Below are positions 6,859 through 13,718 of a stretch of DNA of 15,777 nucleotides, piece after piece (the stretch's first letter is position 1; each line of letters opens with the position of its first letter). The notes beneath the pieces were generated by a model, which was not told the DNA's origin, made no database searches, and worked only from the letters and a program-made list of their open reading frames with translations. This DNA comes from JABMRF01 sp964434235. GTDB taxonomy: Bacteria; Patescibacteriota; Patescibacteriia; UBA11705; JABHMO01. Made by a program: the position numbers and the translations under genes. Location: assembly GCA_964434235.1 (NCBI GenBank), contig CAYSUN010000029.1:1-15777 (forward strand). Direction: 5' to 3'.

Positions 6859-7983
6859 ATGTCTATTAGTTTATTGCCAAGTGACTTAAGGGATAAAGAA
6901 AATCAAGAAAAAGAAAAAGTTAGATTGGCAATGAAAGAAAAAAAATTCAAAATGCATGAACCGGGTGAATATTTGGATGATAGCGAAAAAATTAATTTTT
7001 CTCCAACTTCGCCAGTTAATGATCTTGAAATTGGTTTAGCTTCCGAACCTAAGATTGAAAATCGTGGTACTTTTCGAATAGTAAAAAAACAAGAAAAAAA
7101 AATTGTTCCACCGATTGTACCTCAACAAGTGAAAGTTGAAACACCTCCACCAATTGTACCCCCAAAAGTAAAAGTTGAAATGCCATTACCTGTTGTGAAA
7201 AAAACTGAAAATCCTTCTACTTTTCGCATGAAAATTCCTAATTTGATTAAAATGATTAGTGGTCGAAATGGTAAGAAAATTATTCAAGAAACATCAGACC
7301 AAATTGATGATGTTTTGAGTCCGCCACCAATCAGCGAGTATTTTCATAGAGATTTAAAAAAGGTTTATGAAGAAAAAAAAGAGGCTGAAGTAAATTTAAT
7401 AGACAATGATTATGAATATCTTGTACGCAAAAAGTTTTGGAATCGTTTACGCGGGTTGTTAATTATTGCTTTGATTTTTTTGATAATGTTTTCGGCTGTA
7501 TTCATTTATTTAAAAACTCAAAAAACAAATTTAGTATCTGAATATAATCAAGTCAATCAATCGATAGCTCAAACAGAAGCTGAAATTAATACTTATGGTT
7601 TTGAAAAAATGCAAGCAATTGCCCTCAAGGATCGGGCCTTAATTTTGAAAATTTTATTGGATCAACATATTTATTGGACAAAGTTTTTAGGACTTTTAGA
7701 ACATAGTACAATCTCTGATGTCTATTATGTAAATTTTGTTGCTGATAGTAATGGCGATATTATTTTATCGGCCAAAGCTAAAACTTATAATAATGTAGCG
7801 GAACAACTTTTAGTTTTTCAAGAAGCAGATTTTATTGAACAAGTAGAAATAAATTCAGCCACCAAGACTCAATTAGAGAATGTTGTTTCAGAAATAGCGG
7901 AAGATGTGCCCGTCAGTCAATCTTATCCTATTGATTTCAGTGTTACTATAAAATTAAAACAAGAAGCTTTAGCTCAAAAATAA
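6859..7983 (+). CDS. pilN: PilN-like inner-membrane protein with long cytoplasmic extension
   Basis: This is a 374-residue bitopic membrane protein in the PilN position between pilM and a pilO-like gene. The first residues, M-S-I-S-L-L-P-S-D-L-R, match the I-N-L-L-P motif by which PilN tails bind PilM. In ordinary PilN the membrane helix follows within about 20 residues. Here about 190 residues intervene, highly charged and with a Pro/Val-rich repeat stretch (about 84-112, with V-P-P-I-V-P and P-P-K-V-K-V-E), apparently disordered. A single membrane helix lies at about 199-218. The remaining 150 residues show a coiled-coil start (Q-V-N-Q-S-I-A-Q-T-E-A-E-I-N) and a PilN-type alpha/beta domain. 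PilN pairs with PilO to form the alignment complex. The PilN call rests on motif, topology and gene order; sequence identity to model PilN is probably low. Confidence 0.8.
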   Translation: MSISLLPSDLRDKENQEKEKVRLAMKEKKFKMHEPGEYLDDSEKINFSPTSPVNDLEIGLASEPKIENRGTFRIVKKQEKKIVPPIVPQQVKVETPPPIVPPKVKVEMPLPVVKKTENPSTFRMKIPNLIKMISGRNGKKIIQETSDQIDDVLSPPPISEYFHRDLKKVYEEKKEAEVNLIDNDYEYLVRKKFWNRLRGLLIIALIFLIMFSAVFIYLKTQKTNLVSEYNQVNQSIAQTEAEINTYGFEKMQAIALKDRALILKILLDQHIYWTKFLGLLEHSTISDVYYVNFVADSNGDIILSAKAKTYNNVAEQLLVFQEADFIEQVEINSATKTQLENVVSEIAEDVPVSQSYPIDFSVTIKLKQEALAQK

Positions 7984-7985
7984 AT

Positions 7986-8729
7986 ATGTTTGATCAAACT
8001 GAAAATAAAGAAATAAAAACGGCCAATAAAATAGATCAAGCTTCACTTGGCCATGCTCAAAGAAGCGGTTTGAAATTAGTACAAAAGACCAAGGCTGTGC
8101 CAGTTATGATCAAGGCTAATAATAAAAAAAAGTCAGCCTTTTTGGGTTTTGCGGAAAATTTCAATCGTTTATATCGTTTAATATTTTTGTTGTTTTTTGT
8201 TGTTTTGTTTTTAGCTTTGGGTGCTGGTAGTTATTATTTCTATAAAATAAATGTTGAAGCAGTTGAATCGTTGATTAAAAACCAACAAGAGGTTTTACGG
8301 CAACGACAAAAAGAGCTTTCCGAGTTAAAATCTATTAAAGTTAGTTACGAAGACTTGGAAGATTCCTCCAAACGAATATTGGAAATTTTACCGGACCAAA
8401 AAGATTTGCCAAGCATCTTTGTTCAACTTGAAGCTTTGGCTCATAGTCATAATTTATTTTTAGGCACTATTGATATTGCTGGGGACACAGCTTTTGAAGA
8501 TGAAGAACAGAATCTAAATAGTTCAAAACTTCATAAATTAAATATCAATTTAAGTTTAACTGGTGGTGATTATTTTACTTTGAAAGAATTTTTACTTGAT
8601 GTGGAAAAAAATTTAAGACTTTTGGATATCAAATCGATTGTTTTTACTCCAGAAAGTAACACTTATAATTTAATTATAAATACTTATTATTTTGGTGAAG
8701 TTTATGAGCCAGAGACAGAAGAAAATTAA
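7986..8729 (+). CDS. pilO: PilO-like inner-membrane protein
   Basis: This 247-residue bitopic membrane protein starts two bases after the pilN stop. About 63 polar residues at the N-terminus are cytoplasmic and rich in Lys and Asn. One membrane helix follows (about 65-87, L-I-F-L-L-F-F-V-V-L-F-L-A-L-G), then a coiled coil (Q-Q-E-V-L-R-Q-R-Q-K-E-L-S-E-L) and a C-terminal domain. That domain's I-L-P-D-Q-K-D-L-P-S-I-F-V-Q-L-E-A-L-A pattern matches the PilO family, whose members carry a conserved L-P stretch before a ferredoxin-like fold. The N-terminal extension is longer than in Pseudomonas PilO. Its product should dimerise with the PilN-like protein. The 3' end overlaps the next gene by 26 bases, which supports a single operon. 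No Shine-Dalgarno is seen before the ATG. Confidence 0.82.
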   Translation: MFDQTENKEIKTANKIDQASLGHAQRSGLKLVQKTKAVPVMIKANNKKKSAFLGFAENFNRLYRLIFLLFFVVLFLALGAGSYYFYKINVEAVESLIKNQQEVLRQRQKELSELKSIKVSYEDLEDSSKRILEILPDQKDLPSIFVQLEALAHSHNLFLGTIDIAGDTAFEDEEQNLNSSKLHKLNINLSLTGGDYFTLKEFLLDVEKNLRLLDIKSIVFTPESNTYNLIINTYYFGEVYEPETEEN

Positions 8730-9120
8730 TGAGCTTGGTTCAATTGTGGCAATTTTGGTTGCCATGATACTTGTAGTTTTGGCTTTGATTTATGCTGAAA
8801 TGTTTTATTTTACTTATGATTTAGATAATTCTGTCACTGGAACAAATTTGAATACAACTGCCAAAATAGAAAAAGAGTTCGACCAAATTAAGCAAACTTT
8901 GTCAGTTGACGAACTTTATAATAGTTTAGAAAGAATCGGGAATTGGCCGATTGATTTAGATAAGGTTGCCATGCAAAAAACAAATCCATTTGTCCCAGAA
9001 TCAATTGTGGCTGAAGAAAATGAAGATTTATCTGTTGAGGTTTCTGATGTTGAAAATATAGAATTAAATTCAGATTTGCCAGTGGAGGAAGTTAAATTAA
9101 AAAGTGAACTCTTGGAATAG
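8704..9120 (+). CDS. Small membrane protein in the PilP slot of the pilus operon
   Basis: This 138-residue protein overlaps the pilO end. GGTGA five bases upstream supports the ATG at 8704; a TTG in frame at 8692 is possible but weaker. It has a basic head (M-S-Q-R-Q-K-K), one membrane helix (about 11-34), a short helical region and an acidic tail rich in Glu, Asp and Val. In the middle it carries Q-K-T-N-P-F-V-P (91-98). PilP and GspC proteins have a comparable [D/N]-P-F-x-P turn, and PilP follows PilO in canonical operons, so this may be a reduced PilP analogue. It has no lipobox cysteine, unlike true PilP lipoproteins. It probably belongs to the alignment complex, but its exact role is unknown. 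Confidence 0.7.
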   Translation: MSQRQKKINELGSIVAILVAMILVVLALIYAEMFYFTYDLDNSVTGTNLNTTAKIEKEFDQIKQTLSVDELYNSLERIGNWPIDLDKVAMQKTNPFVPESIVAEENEDLSVEVSDVENIELNSDLPVEEVKLKSELLE

Positions 9121-9154
9121 AATAATTTAATTAAATTTGAACAAGTTTTATAAA

Positions 9155-10915
9155 ATGCTAACTGAGAATCAAAAAATATTTTTACAGTTTTTACAAAACC
9201 AAACTATTTTGCGTGAAGTTCAGGTTGTAGAAATATCTGACATCCTAAAAGGTTCAGACGATAAAACCTTACGTCAAATTTTAACGAAAGGTGGTTTTAT
9301 TGAAGCTGAAAAATTAGCTGAGTGTGAAGCTAAATTTTGGCATTTGCCTTACATCAATTTACTTGAGCAGGAAATTTCAAAAGAAGAATTTGAGATTTTG
9401 CCTCAGCATTTAGCCCAGCAATATACAGCAATTTGTTTTCAAAAAAAAGGAGAGAATTTAAAAATAGCTTTAGGTAAGCCAGAAGATCATGGGGCTCGGG
9501 AAGCTTTGGATTTTTGGGCCTCAAGCAAAGATCATTTTGTAGAATATTTTGTTTGTTCATTAAACGCTTGGCAGGAAAAGTTTCAAAGGTATGATGCTTT
9601 GGGCGAAGAAGTCGCCAGCGCAGTCAGTGAAGTTGAAAAGGAAAAACAAAGTAAAAAAAATGAAGAAGTTTCAACAGAAAATATTGAAGAAGTTATTAAA
9701 CGAGCGCCAGTTGCCCAGATTGTTTCAGTCATCATTAAACATGCTATTGAAAGTAGAGCTTCTGATATTCATGTTGAGCCGTACGAAAAAGCTTCTAGAG
9801 TTAGATATCGAATTGATGGAATTTTAAATACAGTTTTAACCTTGCCTACTCATATTCATGATTCAGTTATTTCTCGTATAAAAGTATTAGCAAACCTAAA
9901 AATTGATGAAACTCGTAAACCGCAAGACGGTCGATTCCGTTATTCAACTGAAGGACATGATTATGATTTGCGTGTGTCAATTATGCCTTTGTCCGCTACT
10001 GAAAAAGCAACAATGCGTGTTCTTGATACTTCAAATAAAGCTTTATCTTTGGAACAATTAGGTTTTGATCAAGATATAATTTCCATGGTAAATAAGGCGA
10101 TTAAACAAACTTATGGAATGATTTTAGTTACAGGTCCGACTGGCTCAGGTAAATCTACAACCTTGTTTGCAATTTTAAGTTTATTAAACAAAGAGGGCGT
10201 AAATATTACTACTTTAGAAGATCCAGTAGAATATAACATGCCAGGTATAAATCAATCTCAAGTTCGGCCTGAAGTTAAATTTAGTTTTGCTTCTGGTCTT
10301 CGAGCTTTGATGCGTCAAGATCCTGATATTATTATGGTAGGTGAAATCCGTGATAGTGAAACTGCGGAAATGGGAGTTCATGCGGCTTTGACTGGTCATT
10401 TGTTGTTCTCTACTTTGCATACAAATGATTCTATTGGCGTGGTTCCTCGTTTACAAGATATGAAAGTTGAGCCATTTTTATTAGCTTCAACTTTGAATTT
10501 AGTTGTTGCTCAAAGGCTTAGTCGAAGAATTTGTTCAAAGTGTAAAGAGTCTTTTGTCTTGCCGACTGAAACGGCTGAAAGAGTAAAAAAGGAATTGGCC
10601 AAAGTCCCAGCTAAATTAATGCCAAAGGATATTAATTTACAAAGTGCAGAACTTAAAGGTTTTCGAGGTGTTGGTTGCCCGATTTGTAAAAATACAGGTT
10701 ATAGTGGTCGAGTAGTGATTGCTGAAGTTTTGCCTATTACTGGAAAAATGAGAGAATTAATTGCCAATAAATTTCCTCAAGCAGAAGTTGCAGTTGAATT
10801 AAAAAGAATTGGCGTTAGAAATTTAATTCAAGATGGTTTGATTAAGGCTTTGCAAGGTGTAACCACTTTTGAGGAAGTTTTTCGAGTTAGCAAAGAAGTA
10901 GAAGAACAAGAATAA
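9155..10915 (+). CDS. pilB: Type IV pilus extension ATPase PilB (GspE family)
   Basis: PilB is the cytoplasmic hexameric secretion ATPase that drives pilus polymerisation through PilC. From the ATG at 9155 the product has 586 residues. An in-frame TTG at 9137 is less likely. The N-terminal 150 residues resemble the GspE/MshE N-terminal domain. The motor core shows Walker A G-P-T-G-S-G-K-S-T (327-335), Asp box D-I-H-V-E-P, Walker B D-P-D-I-I-M-V-G-E (389-397, catalytic Glu397) and His box T-G-H-L-L-F-S-T-L-H-T-N-D. A zinc-type tetracysteine C-x2-C...C-x2-C at 460, 463, 508 and 511 separates it from PilT retraction ATPases, which lack these cysteines. The gene lies 34 bases after its upstream neighbour and four bases before pilC. 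No strong Shine-Dalgarno is visible. Confidence 0.97.
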   Translation: MLTENQKIFLQFLQNQTILREVQVVEISDILKGSDDKTLRQILTKGGFIEAEKLAECEAKFWHLPYINLLEQEISKEEFEILPQHLAQQYTAICFQKKGENLKIALGKPEDHGAREALDFWASSKDHFVEYFVCSLNAWQEKFQRYDALGEEVASAVSEVEKEKQSKKNEEVSTENIEEVIKRAPVAQIVSVIIKHAIESRASDIHVEPYEKASRVRYRIDGILNTVLTLPTHIHDSVISRIKVLANLKIDETRKPQDGRFRYSTEGHDYDLRVSIMPLSATEKATMRVLDTSNKALSLEQLGFDQDIISMVNKAIKQTYGMILVTGPTGSGKSTTLFAILSLLNKEGVNITTLEDPVEYNMPGINQSQVRPEVKFSFASGLRALMRQDPDIIMVGEIRDSETAEMGVHAALTGHLLFSTLHTNDSIGVVPRLQDMKVEPFLLASTLNLVVAQRLSRRICSKCKESFVLPTETAERVKKELAKVPAKLMPKDINLQSAELKGFRGVGCPICKNTGYSGRVVIAEVLPITGKMRELIANKFPQAEVAVELKRIGVRNLIQDGLIKALQGVTTFEEVFRVSKEVEEQE

Positions 10916-10919
10916 AATT

Positions 10920-12122
10920 ATGTCAGTATTTAGCTATAGAGCAAGAAAAAAAAATGAAGTTGAAATCTTTGAAGGTCTAGTCGAGGCTGAATCTGAATCT
11001 TTAGCTGTTGAAATTTTAGAAGAAAGAGGTTTTTTGGTTCTTTTTTTAGAGAATAAAAAAAGTAGTTTTGGACAAATTGATATTTTAAACAAAGTAAAGG
11101 CTAAGGATTTAGTGATTTTATCTCGTCAGTTATCTATTCTAATTTCTGCTGGTGTACCAGTTGTAGAAGCCTTGAAAGATGTTGTTAATCAAACAAAAAA
11201 TAAAAAATTGAAAAAAACAATAATGGATGTGGCGATTGAAGTGGAAGGTGGTGTAAAATTTTCCGAAGCCTTGTCTAATCATAGTAAAATTTTTGATAGT
11301 TTTTTTGTGAATATTATAAAATCTGGAGAAGTTTCTGGTCGACTTGAAGAAGTTTTACTTTATTTAGCTGATCAATTGGAAAAGGATTATGAATTGAAAA
11401 GTAAAATTAAAGGCGCCATGATTTATCCTGTTTTCGTTGTTGGGGCTTTAGTTGTTATTGGAGTTTTAATGATGATTTTTGTTGTTCCTAATTTAATTGA
11501 AATGTTAGAGCAGACAGGTGGTGAACTTCCATTTTCAACTCAGATTTTAAAAAATATAAGTGATTTTATGGTCAGTTATTGGTGGACTTTGATAATTTTG
11601 GCTGGGGTTTTATTTGAAATGGGGCATTTAATTGTCAAAAATGAAAAAGGTAAAAAAGTTTTAGATAATATTAAATTAAGATTACCGATTTTTGGAAAGT
11701 TGTTCAATTATATTTCAATTATTAGATTCTCAAGAAGTTTAAGAACTTTACAGTTAGGTGGAGTTGATTTGGTCAGCTCTCTTGATATTACTGCTTCCAT
11801 GGTTGGCAACCTTGTTTATGCTGATTTGATCAATCAAACAAAGTTGACGGTCGAGGGCGGTGGCGAGTTTGGTGAAGTTTTTTCTTCTAGCCCAATTATT
11901 CCTAATATGGTTCCACAAATGCTTGATACAGGTGAACAAACAGGAAAAATTAATGAAGTTTTAGAAAAAATTAGTGAATTTTATACTCGAGAGGCAAATA
12001 TTTTAATTGCTAATTTGATGTCACTTTTAGAACCAGTTATAATGATAGTGCTTGGTGTGGCTGTTGGTTTGATGGTTACTTCAATTATTTTGCCAATGTA
12101 TCAAATTTCTTCAAATATGTAA
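10920..12122 (+). CDS. pilC: Type IV pilus platform protein PilC (GspF family)
   Basis: PilC is the polytopic inner-membrane platform on which PilB acts to insert pilins into the growing fibre. The 400-residue length is standard. It begins with the family's short N-terminal stretch (M-S-V-F-S-Y-R-A-R). Two tandem GspF domains follow: the first has L-S-I-L-I-S-A-G-V-P-V-V-E-A-L, and the second R-T-L-Q-L-G-G-V-D-L-V-S-S-L and D-T-G-E-Q-T-G-K-I. Three membrane helices are visible at about 167-193, 219-240 and 372-397, the last ending S-I-I-L-P-M-Y-Q, a typical PilC C-terminus. The start is four bases after the pilB stop, so the two are translationally linked. A retraction ATPase gene (pilT), often found between pilB and pilC, is absent here. 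Confidence 0.96.
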   Translation: MSVFSYRARKKNEVEIFEGLVEAESESLAVEILEERGFLVLFLENKKSSFGQIDILNKVKAKDLVILSRQLSILISAGVPVVEALKDVVNQTKNKKLKKTIMDVAIEVEGGVKFSEALSNHSKIFDSFFVNIIKSGEVSGRLEEVLLYLADQLEKDYELKSKIKGAMIYPVFVVGALVVIGVLMMIFVVPNLIEMLEQTGGELPFSTQILKNISDFMVSYWWTLIILAGVLFEMGHLIVKNEKGKKVLDNIKLRLPIFGKLFNYISIIRFSRSLRTLQLGGVDLVSSLDITASMVGNLVYADLINQTKLTVEGGGEFGEVFSSSPIIPNMVPQMLDTGEQTGKINEVLEKISEFYTREANILIANLMSLLEPVIMIVLGVAVGLMVTSIILPMYQISSNM

Positions 12123-12135
12123 TTTAATTAATTAA

Positions 12136-12141
12136 GATAAT
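12136..12141 (+). promoter_or_regulatory. Possible internal promoter -10 before the first pilin gene
   Basis: GATAAT (five of six consensus bases) lies 11 bases before the ATG at 12153. The predicted transcription start is within about five bases of the start codon. Pilins are needed in large excess over the assembly proteins, so an internal promoter would make sense, but no -35 is evident. Confidence 0.3.
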
Positions 12142-12152
12142 GAAAAAAAAAT

Positions 12153-12635
12153 ATGAAACAAGCAAGTTCCAAGTTTTCTCAAGCAGGTTTTAAATTAATC
12201 GAACTTTTGGTTGTTATCGCAATCATTGGTTTATTATCAGCGTTAGCAGTTGTTTCTTTGGGCAACATTAGAGAAAAAGCCAGAGATACAAAAAGATTGA
12301 GTGACATTTCAGCAGTTCAAACTGCTATGGAGTTGGTTAAAGACAAAAATGGTGATTATAAAACTAATTTAGGTTGTGGTGTTAAGAAGTTATATTTGTG
12401 TACAGGCGGTGATTTAGAAGGGTTTGTTCCATCTTTATCAACAATGAAGGATCCATTGAGTACAGATACTAGCCCAGCTTGTCGGTCTAATTGTAAAGCT
12501 GGTTGCGTTTATGGTTTTGATGAAATAACAAAAACTAACTATGCGATTGATTTTTATTTAGAAAATGGAGCAGGTCAATTTGAAGAACCAGGTTGTTATC
12601 AATTAACAGAAAAGGGCATTTCACTAAAAGAGTAA
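12153..12635 (+). CDS. Type IV prepilin 1 (six-cysteine)
   Basis: This 160-residue prepilin has a 12-residue basic leader ending in Gly12, then F-K-L-I-E-L-L-V-V-I-A-I-I-G-L-L, the class III signal cut by prepilin peptidase before Phe13. Glu5 of the mature protein, needed for assembly, is present. Lys replaces the usual Thr/Ser at mature position 2. The hydrophobic N-terminal helix continues with N-I-R-E-K-A-R-D-T-K-R, followed by a globular domain with six cysteines (C-x7-C, then C-x3-C-x3-C, then G-C-Y-Q near the end), probably three disulfides. It lies 30 bases after pilC and is one of three tandem prepilin genes. A 38-base block (12195-12232) is identical to the second pilin gene. Whether it is the major or a minor pilin cannot be told. 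Confidence 0.93.
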   Translation: MKQASSKFSQAGFKLIELLVVIAIIGLLSALAVVSLGNIREKARDTKRLSDISAVQTAMELVKDKNGDYKTNLGCGVKKLYLCTGGDLEGFVPSLSTMKDPLSTDTSPACRSNCKAGCVYGFDEITKTNYAIDFYLENGAGQFEEPGCYQLTEKGISLKE

Positions 12636-12645
12636 ATATAAATAA

Positions 12646-12651
12646 TATAAT
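12646..12651 (+). promoter_or_regulatory. Possible -10 box just before the second pilin gene
   Basis: A perfect TATAAT lies nine bases before the ATG at 12661, within a 25-base AT-only gap. If used, the message would be practically leaderless. No good -35 is seen; AT richness makes chance plausible. Confidence 0.35.
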
Positions 12652-12660
12652 TTAAAAATT

Positions 12661-13110
12661 ATGAGAAAAGGTTTTACTTTAATCGAACTTTTGGTTGTTA
12701 TCGCAATCATTGGTTTGTTATCGTCTTTGGCTGTAGTTTCTATGGGTAATATTAGAGAAAAAGCTCGAGACACAAAACGTATTAGTGATCTTTCAACTGT
12801 TCAAACAGCTATGGCTTTGGTTAATGAAGAATCTAATTTTGATAATTTGGGAGATTGTGATTTCGGTGATGCTTTGCAGACTTGTACAGGTGGTGATTTA
12901 GAAGAATACTTACCAGGCATTGCGAATATCAAGGATCCTTTGGGTGAAGCAGTTTGTACTACTGCAACTTGTACTAAGCCATGTAATTATGCTTTAGTTG
13001 ATAATGCAAATTATGATTGGTCTATTATGTTTTATTTAGAAACAGGCGCTGGACAGTACGATGAAGCTGGTTGTTATCTTCAGACTGAAAAGGGTGTTTT
13101 TAAACAGTAA
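12661..13110 (+). CDS. Type IV prepilin 2 (six-cysteine)
   Basis: This 149-residue prepilin has an unusually short leader, M-R-K-G, before the cleavage site and F-T-L-I-E-L-L-V-V-I-A-I-I-G-L-L. Mature Glu5 is present. The downstream helix is nearly the same as in prepilin 1 (N-I-R-E-K-A-R-D-T-K-R), and both share T-G-G-D-L-E-x-[FY]-[VL]-P. Six cysteines occur in the same order (C-x8-C, C-x4-C-x3-C, and A-G-C-Y near the end). It is clearly a tandem duplicate of the preceding gene, diverged mostly in the globular domain. It sits 25 bases after pilin 1 and 15 bases before pilin 3. The clean leader and standard Thr2 make it the most canonical of the three, and perhaps the major subunit; that is a guess. 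Confidence 0.93.
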   Translation: MRKGFTLIELLVVIAIIGLLSSLAVVSMGNIREKARDTKRISDLSTVQTAMALVNEESNFDNLGDCDFGDALQTCTGGDLEEYLPGIANIKDPLGEAVCTTATCTKPCNYALVDNANYDWSIMFYLETGAGQYDEAGCYLQTEKGVFKQ

Positions 13111-13125
13111 TTATTAAAAAATATT

Positions 13126-13623
13126 ATGCGAAAAAAAGCCAAGGGTTGCCACAAGGTTAAACCAAACGGGTTTACTTTGATTGAAGTTTTGCTTGTGCTA
13201 GTTATCATTGGGTTGATTTTATCAGTTTTAGTTTTAATTCTTAATAGCAAGCAAAAAGAACTTCGAGATTCAAAACGTATTTCAGATATGCAGGCTTTGC
13301 ATAGTGCACTTCAGGTAGTGAAAAACGAAACCGGCAGTTTTACAGAATCTTATTGTCCTATTTCTTATGTCAGTTTATGTGCGCAAGCTCAAAATTCTTT
13401 TTTATTGAAAGTCTTGCCAACTTTGGGTAGCTTTAATGATCCTAAAAATACTGACACCAGTTGTTCAGACTTGACTGTTTGTGCCAAAAAAGAATGTAAT
13501 TATTCAATTACCAAAATGGACACTAATGAGTATGAGATTTTATTCCATTTAGAAAAAGGAACAGGCTTGTATTCTCAAAAAGGATGTTATAAAGTAAATG
13601 CTGGTGGAATTAGTCTTAAGTAA
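13126..13623 (+). CDS. Type IV prepilin 3 (divergent, six mature cysteines)
   Basis: This 165-residue prepilin has a 15-residue strongly basic leader (M-R-K-K-A-K-G-C-H-K-V-K-P-N-G), then F-T-L-I-E-V-L-L-V-L-V-I-I-G-L-I with Glu5 in place. The following segment (K-E-L-R-D-S-K-R-I-S-D-M-Q-A-L) aligns with the other two pilins. The mature part again has six cysteines in the same arrangement (C-x7-C, C-x5-C-x3-C, K-G-C-Y); a seventh lies in the leader. It is the most diverged of the trio and its DNA shows no long identical block with the others. It may be a minor pilin or pseudopilin that primes or tips the fibre. It is the last pil gene of the cluster. Confidence 0.9.
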   Translation: MRKKAKGCHKVKPNGFTLIEVLLVLVIIGLILSVLVLILNSKQKELRDSKRISDMQALHSALQVVKNETGSFTESYCPISYVSLCAQAQNSFLLKVLPTLGSFNDPKNTDTSCSDLTVCAKKECNYSITKMDTNEYEILFHLEKGTGLYSQKGCYKVNAGGISLK

Positions 13624-13638
13624 AGAAGATTAAGGCCG

Positions 13639-13697
13639 TTGAAAATTTTAATTTCAAAACTTGTTCAGCCTTGTTCGGTCTTTGCCAAGCAAGGCTG
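13639..13697 (+). other. Two inverted repeats between pilin 3 and the carboxypeptidase gene
   Basis: TTGAAA (13639-13644) can pair with TTTCAA (13652-13657). More strongly, CAGCCTTG (13666-13673) pairs perfectly with CAAGGCTG (13690-13697) around a 16-base loop. GGTTGTTTG follows the second hairpin, a poor T tail, so it may be an inefficient terminator of the pilus operon or a leader structure for the next gene. Confidence 0.5.
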
Positions 13698-13718
13698 GTT
13701 GTTTGATACTTATAAAAT

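Noticed and set aside
9591..9827. Plus-strand 78-codon frame inside pilB
   Set aside because: It is a shifted frame within conserved PilB sequence; its Lys-rich translation reflects AAA-rich codons.
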